Assembly (NCBI RefSeq): GCF_007004135.1
Contig: NZ_VJMG01000029.1
Location: 17,639 to 81,638 of the forward strand
Source of the DNA: Affinirhizobium straminoryzae
GTDB taxonomy: Bacteria > Pseudomonadota > Alphaproteobacteria > Rhizobiales > Rhizobiaceae
DNA length: 64,000 bases
Reading direction: 5' to 3'
This document shows positions 55,842-63,732 of the stretch, piece by piece; the first letter of the stretch is position 1, and every line of letters begins with the position of its first letter. Made by a program: the position numbers and the translations under genes. A model generated the notes under the pieces. The model did not search any database. It saw only the letters and a list, made by a program, of their open reading frames with translations, and was not told the origin of the DNA.

Positions 55842-57246
55842 CACGCCCTCCACGCTGACCGTGGCCGCTGCTGCGATCCGCAACCGCACCATCTCCTCCG
55901 TGGAACTCACGCAGGCCGCGCTGGAACGGGCTGACGCCAGCCAGCCACGTCTCAACGCCTTTCTCTCGATCGATCACGAGCATGCGCTTGATCGTGCCCG
56001 CGCGGCCGACCGGGCACTCGCTGCGGGGCACGTGCCCGGGCCCCTGCATGGCGTGCCGCTGGCGCACAAGGACATGTTCGATGTCGAAGGCCGTATCACC
56101 GGCTGCGGCTCGCGCATCCGTGCGGGCCACGTGGCGAGAGAAACCTCGACCGTGATGGCGCGTCTCGAGGCGGCCGGCAGCCTCTCCATCGGGCGGCTCA
56201 ACATGTCCGAATTTGCCATGGGGCCGACGGGGCACAATCATCATCATGGGCGGGCGATCAACCCGATCGATCCTGCGCGCGTGACCGGCGGTTCGTCCAG
56301 CGGGTCGGGGGCTGCGGTCGGCGGTGGTGTGGTTCTCGCGGCGCTCGGCTCCGATACGGGTGGCTCGATCCGCTTGCCGGCGGCCTGCTGCGGAACGGTC
56401 GGCATCAAGCCGACGCAGGGGCGTGTCAGCCGTCACGGGGCGATGCCGCTCTCCTTCTCGCAGGATTGCATCGGTCCGCTTGCCGCAAACGTCGAGGACG
56501 CCTGGCTGATGCTCTCTCTGATCAGCGGGCCGGATGGCATCGATCCCACCTGCATGGCCGCGCCGCTGGGGTCGCTGTCGGAGGATTTGTCCAGCCTCCG
56601 GATCGGTCTTGCGACGGGCGCCTTCACGCAAAATCTTTCTGCGGATGTTGGTGGCGCGATGCAGCAGGTCGCGAGCCTCCTCGACAAAGCGGTGAAAGAG
56701 GTGCGCGATGTCGCGCTTGGCGCGCTGGAGGCGGTGACGGAGCTTGCCAATGCGGTTGCCATGACCGAGGCGGCCGCCGTACACTTCGACGGCATGCGCG
56801 AGCGTCCGGAGGATTACGGACCGCAGGTGCGCATGCGGATCTCGCAGGGGCTTGCGGTTCCCGGTCCCGTCTATGTCCGGGCGCTGCAGATCCGTGCCGT
56901 CATGCTCGCCCGCTTCCTCGATGAGGTCTTCGGCGTCTGCGATGTGCTGATGCTGCCGGCCATGCCCTTCGTCGCGCCGCTCGACCGCGAGGTCGATGTG
57001 GGGGCCGGACAGCGGATGAACGAGGTGGTGAGCGCCATGACCTCGCTCACCCGGCCCTTTTCTTATCTCGGCCTTCCGGTCGTCACTCTGCCGGTGGCTG
57101 TCGGTCGTGAGGGGATGCCGGTTGCGATCCAGCTGGTCGCCCGCCCCTGGCGGGAGGATCTGGCAGCCTCGGTGGCGCGGCATCTCGAACATGCGCTTGC
57201 CCTCTCCGCCTTCCTTCCATCTCAAGCATCCCCCACGGCCGCCTGA
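55831..57246 (+). CDS. Amidase signature family hydrolase
   Basis: This is 471 residues from GTG 55831; the start overlaps the preceding small gene. The triad is clear: lysine in [14 protein letters not shown] (about 72-85), serines in [14 protein letters not shown] (about 154-167) and [15 protein letters not shown] (about 174-188). It is the third amidase of the island, related to but clearly different from the two downstream of rutA. It lies in the importer operon just before rutF, so it probably acts on the imported compound or on the RutA product. Confidence 0.87.
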   Translation: MSVDTPSTLTVAAAAIRNRTISSVELTQAALERADASQPRLNAFLSIDHEHALDRARAADRALAAGHVPGPLHGVPLAHKDMFDVEGRITGCGSRIRAGHVARETSTVMARLEAAGSLSIGRLNMSEFAMGPTGHNHHHGRAINPIDPARVTGGSSSGSGAAVGGGVVLAALGSDTGGSIRLPAACCGTVGIKPTQGRVSRHGAMPLSFSQDCIGPLAANVEDAWLMLSLISGPDGIDPTCMAAPLGSLSEDLSSLRIGLATGAFTQNLSADVGGAMQQVASLLDKAVKEVRDVALGALEAVTELANAVAMTEAAAVHFDGMRERPEDYGPQVRMRISQGLAVPGPVYVRALQIRAVMLARFLDEVFGVCDVLMLPAMPFVAPLDREVDVGAGQRMNEVVSAMTSLTRPFSYLGLPVVTLPVAVGREGMPVAIQLVARPWREDLAASVARHLEHALALSAFLPSQASPTAA

Positions 57247-57275
57247 GGGCTGGCCAGGTTTTCAGGAGTTGTCCG

Positions 57276-57812
57276 ATGAACGCCATCCAGACTGCCAGCC
57301 TCGAAGGGGCCGCGACGATCGATCCGGCTGCGTTCCGCAATGCCATGGCAAGGCTGGGCGCCGCCGTGCACATCATCACGACCGACGGCGTCGCCGGCCG
57401 CGCGGGTTTTGCTGCAACCGCGGTGTGCAGCGTGACCGATACGCCGCCGACCCTGCTTGTCTGTCTCAACCGGTCCAGTTCGGTGTTTTCCACGTTCGAG
57501 GCCAACGGCGTGCTGTCGGTCAACACCCTTGGTCCGGGACATCTGCGGCTGTCTTCCCTGTTCGGTGGCAAGACGCCGGTGGAGGAGCGATTTGCCGCTG
57601 CCGATTGGGTAACCGGAGACACCGGTGCGCCGGTTCTGTCCGACGCCGTGACCTCCTTCGATTGCCGTGTGGCAGAGGCGGTCGATGTGGGCACGCACAA
57701 GGTCCTGTTCTGCCGTGTCGTCACGCTGCGGGCCGGCAGCACGGACGAAGCACTTGCCTATTACCAGCGCGCCTATCACGTGCTTGGCGAGGCAAGCCGG
57801 GTTCCGGGCTGA
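57276..57812 (+). CDS. rutF: Flavin reductase, RutF type
   Basis: This 178-residue flavin reductase of the DIM6/NTAB fold is close to E. coli Rut[59 protein letters not shown] and [20 protein letters not shown]. It supplies reduced FMN to RutA, whose gene is at 48.2-49.3 kb on the other strand. That the two are split between operons implies shared control, which the operator-like elements support. The ~15-residue N-terminal extension is unusual but harmless. Confidence 0.9.
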   Translation: MNAIQTASLEGAATIDPAAFRNAMARLGAAVHIITTDGVAGRAGFAATAVCSVTDTPPTLLVCLNRSSSVFSTFEANGVLSVNTLGPGHLRLSSLFGGKTPVEERFAAADWVTGDTGAPVLSDAVTSFDCRVAEAVDVGTHKVLFCRVVTLRAGSTDEALAYYQRAYHVLGEASRVPG

Positions 57813-57889
57813 AACTGCCGGGCGAGGGCGATACGGGATTGTCGCAATCCCTTGTTGCCAAGACCCTGCCGGCAACGATAACATCCCCG

Positions 57890-58097
57890 TGATGGTCCCG
57901 GCCTTCCTCAAGGGAAGCCGGGTTAAATGGGAACATGGTGGGGCGCCTCAAGGCGCCGAAACCATGGCTGCCCCCGCAACTGTAAGCGGCGAATGACGTC
58001 CGGATGCCACTGGCTTCAAGAGAGCTGGGAAGGCGGGCGAAGTGAGGAACCGCGAGCCAGGAGACCAGCCATCGGAGCCGGGCGGAGACGCCTTTTT
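57890..58097 (+). ncRNA. Cobalamin (B12) riboswitch with terminator platform
   Basis: The leader of the CbiM-like gene has the B12 box AGCCAGGAGACCAGCC (58055-58070). Upstream elements fit the class: GATGGTC (57891-57897) pairing with the 3' part of the box to close the element, a CCCGGC...GCCGGG hairpin, AATGGGAACATGGTG and GCAACTGTAAGCGGCGA. Directly after it, GGCG-GAGA-CGCC followed by five T (58081-58097) looks like the expression platform that stops transcription when B12 is plentiful. Confidence 0.9.
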
Positions 58098-58139
58098 CAT
58101 TTTCCAGCCGCGCGGTGGGCGCGGACAAGAGGGACCAAG

Positions 58140-58820
58140 ATGCATATCGAACCAGGCGTCGTTGACGGCGCAAAGATCATTCTCAGCTATGCCACGGCGG
58201 CCGTGGGCTTCGGCCTGACGGTGAAGATGGCGGCAGACGGCCTGCGCGACAACGGCGGTTTGCCGGCGCTTGCGCTGCGCAGCCTCGCCACGACCGCGCT
58301 GGTGTTCTGCTTCTTCGAAGTGCTGCCGCATCATCCGGTCGGCGTTTCGGAGGTTCACCTCATTCTGGGCTCGACCCTTCTGCTGCTGTTTGGGGCCGGC
58401 GCTGCGGCCATCGGACTGGCGGCTGGCCTCCTGTTGCAGGGCCTGTTCTTTGCCCCGTTCGATCTGCCGCAATACGGCATGAACGTGACCACGCTGCTCG
58501 TGCCGCTGTGGGGCATCAGCCTGCTGGCCCGGCGCATCATTCCCCGCCGCACCGCCTATGTGGATCTCAGATACGGCCAGGCCCTGGCGCTCTCGACCGC
58601 CTATCAGGGAGGCATCGTGGCCTGGGTCGCCTTCTGGGCGCTTTACGGCCATGGGTTCACCGCGGAAAACCTCGGCAATGTCGGTGCCTTCGGCCTTGCC
58701 TATATGAGCGTCATCCTGCTCGAACCGCTGATCGATCTCGCGGTGCTGGCGGCGGCCAAGTCGCTCAGCCGATTCAGCCGAGGCCCGCTGTTCAACATCC
58801 GTCTGCATCAGGCGGCCTGA
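58140..58820 (+). CDS. CbiM-like cobalt-uptake permease component
   Basis: This 226-residue membrane protein has six or seven helices. It starts with the CbiM-type MHIEPGVVDGAKIILSYATA, in which the extreme N-terminus (Met-His-Ile) forms the metal site of CbiM proteins. GAGGGA precedes ATG 58140. The B12 riboswitch in front supports a role in cobalt or B12-related uptake. No cbiN, cbiQ or cbiO follows, so it would have to use energising subunits encoded elsewhere or work alone. A strong terminator ends the unit. Confidence 0.8.
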   Translation: MHIEPGVVDGAKIILSYATAAVGFGLTVKMAADGLRDNGGLPALALRSLATTALVFCFFEVLPHHPVGVSEVHLILGSTLLLLFGAGAAAIGLAAGLLLQGLFFAPFDLPQYGMNVTTLLVPLWGISLLARRIIPRRTAYVDLRYGQALALSTAYQGGIVAWVAFWALYGHGFTAENLGNVGAFGLAYMSVILLEPLIDLAVLAAAKSLSRFSRGPLFNIRLHQAA

Positions 58821-58844
58821 TCGTCTTTCGCAACAGCAATACAG

Positions 58845-58879
58845 ATGCCGCGCGTGACACTGTCCGCGCGGCATTTTTT
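58845..58879 (+). terminator. Terminator after the CbiM-like gene
   Basis: ATGCCGCGCG and CGCGCGGCAT form a perfect 10-bp stem with a 10-base loop and a run of six T. It sits 24 bp after the stop and just before the end of the convergent cupin gene. Confidence 0.9.
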
Positions 58880-58900
58880 AATGCTTTGGCGTCGATCCCG

Positions 58901-59230
58901 TCAGGGTGTCGGCACGGCCAGAAAATCGTCGCGGCGCGGCGTGAAGCAATCGATGAGTTCCCCGGCCTCCAGGCACTGGCAGCCGTGCTCGACATTGCCG
59001 GGAATGACGAGGCTGTCGCCCGGGGCAAGCTCATAAGGGACGCCATCGCGGAAGAAGCGGAACCGGCCGCTCGCCACATAGGTGGACTGCACGTGCGGAT
59101 GCTTGTGCAGCTTGCCTTCCGCGCCGGTCTCGAACCGGAAGGAGACCACCATCAGGTCGGCATTTTCGGACAGGACCCGGCGGTGCACACCGGCATCGGG
59201 GGAAACGGTCGGATAGGTGGGAAGGCTCAT
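58901..59230 (-). CDS. Cupin domain protein
   Basis: This is 109 residues from ATG 59230, which has GAGGA upstream; ATG 59263 would add 11 residues. It is a single-domain cupin. Motif 1 is GAEGKLHKHPHVQSTYVASGRF (H-x-H and E-replacing Q at about 42-56), and motif 2 is LAPGDSLVIPGNVEHGCQC (about 68-86). It could bind a metal and a small acid or sugar. It stands alone on the minus strand, divergent from the FCD regulator gene across a 240-bp gap with clear inverted repeats. Confidence 0.82.
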   Translation of the reverse strand: MSLPTYPTVSPDAGVHRRVLSENADLMVVSFRFETGAEGKLHKHPHVQSTYVASGRFRFFRDGVPYELAPGDSLVIPGNVEHGCQCLEAGELIDCFTPRRDDFLAVPTP

Positions 59231-59254
59231 CGGGATCCTCGTGACTGATGTCTT

Positions 59255-59269
59255 TCTTGTCATACAAGA
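59255..59269. promoter_or_regulatory. Inverted repeat at the cupin start (operator candidate)
   Basis: TCTTGT-CAT-ACAAGA is a perfect 6-bp inverted repeat with a 3-base centre. It is of the size and type (TTGT-N3-ACAA) bound by FCD-type GntR regulators, and such a regulator is encoded divergently. Confidence 0.5.
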
Positions 59270-59416
59270 TGAACATGCTATCTGACAAGATGGTCACTCG
59301 GCCTCTTTCCAACCTTGTCTTTGCATTCCGCAGAGGCAGAGAGGCGCGCGATGTGTCGTCAAATCCGTCGGCCTGCCTCTTTCTCGGGCTTGCATCATTT
59401 GTGTCCAGATTATGGC

Positions 59417-59446
59417 TTGACACCCTTCGCAGATGATGGCTGGATT
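59417..59446 (+). promoter_or_regulatory. Possible promoter of the FCD regulator gene
   Basis: TTGACA (59417-59422) is a perfect -35 box. The -10 would be the weak TGGATT at 18-bp spacing, just before the inverted repeat at 59447. Confidence 0.4.
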
Positions 59447-59467
59447 GAACCAATCTGAAATTGGTTC
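59447..59467. promoter_or_regulatory. 21-bp inverted repeat, autoregulatory operator candidate
   Basis: GAACCAAT-CTGAA-ATTGGTTC is a perfect 8-bp inverted repeat ending 5 bp before the regulator ATG at 59473, downstream of its putative promoter. TTGGTTCCAA directly overlaps its right arm. A protein bound here would block transcription or translation of the regulator gene. Confidence 0.6.
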
Positions 59468-59472
59468 CAAAA

Positions 59473-60216
59473 ATGGTTCAGCCCCAAAGCCACCCCGACA
59501 ATGCCAATTATGCGCTGGAAAAGCTGCGCGAGCTGCTGCGCGCCGGGGGCTTCGGGGTGGACGGCAAGCTGCCGACGGAGCGTGATCTCGCGGAGCGTCT
59601 CGGCGTCGGCCGGCGTGCCGTGCGCCAGGCCCTGGAAGTGCTGGAAGCTGAAGGCGAAGTCTGGCGTCGCCAGGGTGCCGGAACTTTCCTCGGGCAGAAG
59701 CCGGACGCGCTTTCGGCCGATGTCGGCGCCATCGTCGCCGGAACCGATTTCATGGAGATCATGGAGGTGCGTCTGCGCATCGAGCCGCAGCTGGCGCAGC
59801 TGGCGGCGCTGAGGGCCAGAGCGCCGGAATTGGTTCGCATGCGCGAACTGGCACGCAAGATTCGCGAGAGCGACGACGCCGATGCACGTGAACTCTGGGA
59901 TGGTGCACTTCACCGGCAGATCGCCCAGAGCGCGCGCAACCAGCTGTTCCTGAGCATCTTCGACCTTATCAACCACGTGCGGCAGGACGAGGCGTGGCAG
60001 GCCATCCGCGAACGCGCGCGCAACGGCGATGCGGTGAAAATGGCCTATGCCCAGCATGAGGACATCATCGATGCCATTGCCGCGCGCGATCCCGCGCGGG
60101 CAGCCGAAACCATGCGCCGGCACCTGCTGATGCTGCAGGAGCGTCTCATCCGCGAGACCTCCCATGACGGACAGGATGCTGCCATGCCGCCGACCGGTGA
60201 ACCCGTTTTGGCCTGA
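59473..60216 (+). CDS. GntR-family regulator with FCD domain (FadR subfamily)
   Basis: This is 247 residues from ATG 59473. The winged helix lies at about 10-80 (LPTERDLAERLGVGRRAVRQALEVLEAEGEV), and the helical FCD effector domain at about 95-230. FCD metal-site residues are seen in MEVRLRIEPQLAQLAALRA (Glu/Arg start), LHRQIAQSARN and QHEDIIDAIAARDPARAAETMRRHL, with His at the usual three positions. It lies just upstream of a peptide-type importer and a gamma-glutamyltransferase, which it probably regulates. Ligands of this family are usually carboxylic acids. Confidence 0.87.
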   Translation: MVQPQSHPDNANYALEKLRELLRAGGFGVDGKLPTERDLAERLGVGRRAVRQALEVLEAEGEVWRRQGAGTFLGQKPDALSADVGAIVAGTDFMEIMEVRLRIEPQLAQLAALRARAPELVRMRELARKIRESDDADARELWDGALHRQIAQSARNQLFLSIFDLINHVRQDEAWQAIRERARNGDAVKMAYAQHEDIIDAIAARDPARAAETMRRHLLMLQERLIRETSHDGQDAAMPPTGEPVLA

Positions 60217-60313
60217 GATTGCGGCGGGCGCGCGCGCCCGTCGATTGGGGGACGCCGGAGGTTACAAGCCGGCACCAGTGAAAGAGACACGGATCGATCA
60301 GAGGAGAATGATC

Positions 60314-61825
60314 ATGAACGGATTTTTGCGCCTGACGACGGCGCTTGCCTTTGGCGTGTTGACGGCTCTGCCGGCTGCCGCTGCAGACCTGAAAATCGGC
60401 CTGCAGGATGATGCCGATGTGCTGGACCCGGCCCAGTCGCGCAGCTTCGTCGGCCGCATCGTCTATACCGCGATGTGCGACAAGCTGGTCGACGTGTCGC
60501 CGGACCTCAAGATCGTGCCGCAGCTGGCGACTGGCTGGAAGTGGTCCGATGATGGCCTGAAGCTGGTCATGACGCTCCGGGACGGCGTGAAGTTCCACGA
60601 CGAAACCACGATGGATGCCGCAGCCGTCGTCGCCACCATCGAGCGCAACCTGACGCTGCCGGAATCGCGTCGCAAGAGCGAGTTGTCCTCTGTCGCCAAG
60701 GTTGAAGCGACCGGGCCGCTGGAGGTGACCTTCACGCTGAAGCAGCCGGATGCCACGCTGCTGGCCCAGCTCTCCGACCGCGCGGGCATGATCGTCTCGC
60801 CGAAGGCCGCCAAGGAACTTGGCGCCAATTTCGGCTCGAAGCCGGTTTGCGCCGGTCCCTTCAAGTTCGTCGAGCGCGTGCAGCAGGACCGCATCGTGCT
60901 CGAGAAGTTCAAGGATTACTGGAACAAGGACGCCATCTTCATCGACAAGGTGACCTACCTGCCGATTCCGGATTCCACCGTACGCCTTGCCAACCTGCGC
61001 TCCGGCGATCTCGACATGATCGAGCGCCTGGCGGCGACCGACGCCCAGTCGGTCAAGGGCGATGGCAAGCTGAAATACGAGGCCGTCGTCAATATCGGCT
61101 ACATGTCGCTCTATGCCAATGTCGGCAACGGCGCGCGCGCCAACAACCCGTTCGGCAAGGACAAGCGGCTGCGTCAGGCTTTTTCGCTTGCCATCGACCG
61201 CGAAGCGCTGATGCAGATCGTCTATGAAGGCACCGCCGTTGCCGGCAATCAGCCCTTCCCGCCGAACAGCCCCTGGTATGACAAGAACATCCCGGTGCCG
61301 GCCCGTGACGTCGCAAAGGCCAAGGCGCTCGTCAAGCAGGCCGGTTTCGACCGCGTCCCGGTCGAGATGCAGGTGCCCAACAACCCGGTTGCACAGCAGA
61401 TGATGCAGATCGTCCAGTCGATGGTCGCCGAAGCCGGCTTCGACGTGCAGCTGAAATCCACGGAATTTGCCACGCTGCTCAACGAGCAGACGGCCGGCAA
61501 TTACCAGCTCAGCCGCTCCGACTGGTCAGGCCGTGTCGATCCGGATGGCAATATCCACCAGTTCGTCACCTGCAATGCGGGCCTCAACGACACGAAGTAC
61601 TGCAATCCCGAGGTCGACAAACTGCTGAACGCGGCACGCGCCTCGACGGACGAGACGGTGCGCAAGCAGAAGTATGATGCCGCCGCGGCCATCCTCAACG
61701 ATGACCTGCCGATGATCTATCTCGGCCACCAGTCGTGGATCTGGGCGATGAAGAAGAGCGTCAGCGGTTTCGTGCCCAATCCCGATGGCATGATCCGTCT
61801 GACGGGAATGAAGAAGGAAGGCTGA
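60314..61825 (+). CDS. Peptide/nickel-type ABC transporter substrate-binding protein
   Basis: This family-5 (DppA-like) binding protein has 503 residues from ATG 60314, about 8 bases after AGAGGAGA; an ATG at 60308 is too close to it. The signal peptide is MNGFLRLTTALAFGVLTALP with cleavage after AAAAD-type AAA. Family features are LATGWKWSDDGLKLVMTLRDGVKFHD (about 73-98), AGPFKFVERVQQDRIVLEKF and RQAFSLAIDREALMQIVYEGT. Together with the permeases and the gamma-glutamyltransferase it suggests uptake of glutathione or another gamma-glutamyl peptide. Confidence 0.9.
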   Translation: MNGFLRLTTALAFGVLTALPAAAADLKIGLQDDADVLDPAQSRSFVGRIVYTAMCDKLVDVSPDLKIVPQLATGWKWSDDGLKLVMTLRDGVKFHDETTMDAAAVVATIERNLTLPESRRKSELSSVAKVEATGPLEVTFTLKQPDATLLAQLSDRAGMIVSPKAAKELGANFGSKPVCAGPFKFVERVQQDRIVLEKFKDYWNKDAIFIDKVTYLPIPDSTVRLANLRSGDLDMIERLAATDAQSVKGDGKLKYEAVVNIGYMSLYANVGNGARANNPFGKDKRLRQAFSLAIDREALMQIVYEGTAVAGNQPFPPNSPWYDKNIPVPARDVAKAKALVKQAGFDRVPVEMQVPNNPVAQQMMQIVQSMVAEAGFDVQLKSTEFATLLNEQTAGNYQLSRSDWSGRVDPDGNIHQFVTCNAGLNDTKYCNPEVDKLLNAARASTDETVRKQKYDAAAAILNDDLPMIYLGHQSWIWAMKKSVSGFVPNPDGMIRLTGMKKEG

Positions 61826-61834
61826 GGTCTTCCC

Positions 61835-61864
61835 GGGTGCCGCGGAGTTCAGCCCGCGGCACCC
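61835..61864 (+). terminator. Intercistronic hairpin after the binding-protein gene
   Basis: GGGTGCCGCGG and CCGCGGCACCC form a perfect 11-bp stem with an 8-base loop and no T-run, between the binding-protein and permease genes. It mirrors the hairpin after ugpB and probably raises the level of binding protein relative to permeases. Confidence 0.6.
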
Positions 61865-61894
61865 CCTCCGCTCTATCCCTGAAAAGGAAGGCGC

Positions 61895-62842
61895 ATGCCT
61901 GTTTTCATCGCAAAGCGTCTGCTGGTCGCGCTTCCGACGCTGTTGATCATTTCCATCTTCGTCTTCTCCCTCCAGAAGCTTCTGCCGGGTGATCCGGTGC
62001 TGGCCATGGCGGGTGAAGAACGTGACCCGGCAGTTCTCGAACTGCTGCGGGAAAAGTACCATCTGAACGACCCGATCCCGGTCCAGTATGTGCGATGGCT
62101 GGGCGGCGTCGTGCAGGGCGATCTCGGCATGTCCCTGCGCACCAACCAGCCGGTCCTCGAACTCATCAAGGAAAAGCTTCCGGTCACCATCCAGCTGGCG
62201 ATCATGTCGATGATCTTCGCCTTCGCGATCGGTGTGCCCATGGGCATTCTGGCGGCGGTGAAAAAGAACACGGTTCTGGATTACGTGGCGAGCCTTTTGG
62301 CGCTTTCCGGCCTGTCAGTGCCGAATTTCTGGCTTGGCATCATGCTGATCCTGCTGGTTTCGGTGCAGCTCGGCTGGCTGCCGGCCTCCGGCTACGAATC
62401 CATCTTCGTCGATCCCGTGCGCTCGCTGCAGACGATGATCATGCCCGCTTTCGTACTGGGCAATGCACTGGCCGCCACGCTGATGCGCCACACCCGCTCG
62501 GCGATGCTCGGCGTACTTTCCGCCGATTATATCCGCACCGCCCGCGCCAAGGGGCTTTCGCCGCGCGAGGTCGTGCTGTCGCACAGCTTTCGCAATGCGC
62601 TGTTGCCGGTCATCACGCTGACTGCACTCCTGTTCGGCGAGCTGCTGGCGGGCGCCGTGCTGACCGAGCAGATCTTTACCATTCCGGGTTTCGGCAAGCT
62701 CATCGTCGATGCCGTCTTCAACCGCGATTACGCGGTGGTGCAGGGCGTCGTGATGTGCACCGCTCTTGGTTTCATCCTGATGAACCTGATCGCCGACGTG
62801 CTGTATGTCCTGCTCAACCCGCGTCTGAGGGCCAATCTATGA
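61895..62842 (+). CDS. Peptide/nickel-type ABC transporter permease (DppB-like)
   Basis: This 315-residue permease has six helices. The opening FIAKRLLVALPTLLIISIFVFSL and LLPGDPVLAMAGE are typical of DppB proteins. The coupling segment is RTARAKGLSPREVVLSHSFRNALLPVIT (EAA-like loop) near residue 212. GAAAAGGAAGG precedes the start. Its stop overlaps the next start by four bases. Confidence 0.92.
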   Translation: MPVFIAKRLLVALPTLLIISIFVFSLQKLLPGDPVLAMAGEERDPAVLELLREKYHLNDPIPVQYVRWLGGVVQGDLGMSLRTNQPVLELIKEKLPVTIQLAIMSMIFAFAIGVPMGILAAVKKNTVLDYVASLLALSGLSVPNFWLGIMLILLVSVQLGWLPASGYESIFVDPVRSLQTMIMPAFVLGNALAATLMRHTRSAMLGVLSADYIRTARAKGLSPREVVLSHSFRNALLPVITLTALLFGELLAGAVLTEQIFTIPGFGKLIVDAVFNRDYAVVQGVVMCTALGFILMNLIADVLYVLLNPRLRANL

Positions 62843-63708
62843 CCGCCATCGAACAGACAGGCATGCCGCCGGCGCGCGCCGAAAGCCGCGCCTGGCGCAA
62901 GCTGAAAAGGAGCCGCAGCGCGCTGGCGGGGCTTGTGATCATCGCCTTCTTCGCGCTGCTTGCCCTTGCTGCGCCGATCCTGCCGATCCCGGACCCGATC
63001 GCCACCAGCTGGTCGGCCATCCGCAAGGCGCCGTCCGCCGCTCACTGGCTCGGCACGGACGATCTTGGCCGCGATATTCTCTCCCGGATGATCTGGGGTG
63101 CCCAGGCCTCGCTTCTGGCAGGTATCGTTTCGGTTGCCATCGCCGTCGTGATCGGTGTGCCCTTCGGCATCCTCGCCGGCTATTTCGGCGGCTGGGTGGA
63201 TCTCGTCATCTCCCGCATCACCGAAGCCTTGCTCGCCATGCCCTTCCTGATCATGGCGATCGCGCTTGCCGCCTTTCTGGGGCCGAGCCTCAGCAATGCG
63301 ATGATCGCGATCGGGTTGACCGCCATGCCGATCTTCGTGCGGCTGACGCGCGGCCAGGTTCTGGCCGTCAAGCAGGAGGATTATGTGGAGGGTGCGCGCT
63401 CCGTCGGCCTCGGCCATCTCGACATCATGTTGCGCTACATCCTGCCCAACGTCACCGCCCCGATCATCGTGCAGGCGACGCTGACTGTTGCGACCGCCAT
63501 CATCGCGGAAGCCAGCCTCTCCTTTCTCGGCCTCGGCCAGCAGCCACCGGCGGCCAGCTGGGGCTCCATGCTGAACGTTGCGAAGAACTTCCTCTCCCAG
63601 GCCCCCTGGATGGCGATGTGGCCGGGCGCCGCGATCTTTCTGGTGGTGATCGGCTTCAATCTTCTCGGCGACGGGCTGCGCGATGCGCTCGACCCGCGCG
63701 AACACTGA
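62839..63708 (+). CDS. Peptide/nickel-type ABC transporter permease (DppC-like)
   Basis: This is 289 residues from ATG 62839 (ATGA overlap). The cytoplasmic N-terminus is followed by LAGLVIIAFFALLALAAPIL. HWLGTDDLGRDILSRMIWGA is the family hallmark, and the coupling loop is EDYVEGARSVGLGHLDIMLRYILPNV. No separate ATPase gene has appeared yet; it could lie beyond the right edge. Confidence 0.92.
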   Translation: MTAIEQTGMPPARAESRAWRKLKRSRSALAGLVIIAFFALLALAAPILPIPDPIATSWSAIRKAPSAAHWLGTDDLGRDILSRMIWGAQASLLAGIVSVAIAVVIGVPFGILAGYFGGWVDLVISRITEALLAMPFLIMAIALAAFLGPSLSNAMIAIGLTAMPIFVRLTRGQVLAVKQEDYVEGARSVGLGHLDIMLRYILPNVTAPIIVQATLTVATAIIAEASLSFLGLGQQPPAASWGSMLNVAKNFLSQAPWMAMWPGAAIFLVVIGFNLLGDGLRDALDPREH

Positions 63709-63732
63709 CATCGGACATGAAGGGCAAGACCC

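Noticed and set aside
45361..57246. Amidases as subunit A of Glu-tRNA(Gln) amidotransferase (gatA)
   Set aside because: There are three different paralogs in a catabolic island, with no gatB or recognisable gatC, next to rutA and rutF. A catabolic role is more likely.
57891..57960. Short peptide frame beginning ATG GTC CCG GCC TTC CTC, similar to the PAFLQ peptides at 36.6-37.0 kb
   Set aside because: The bases belong to the first stem and loop of the cobalamin riboswitch, so the resemblance is probably chance.
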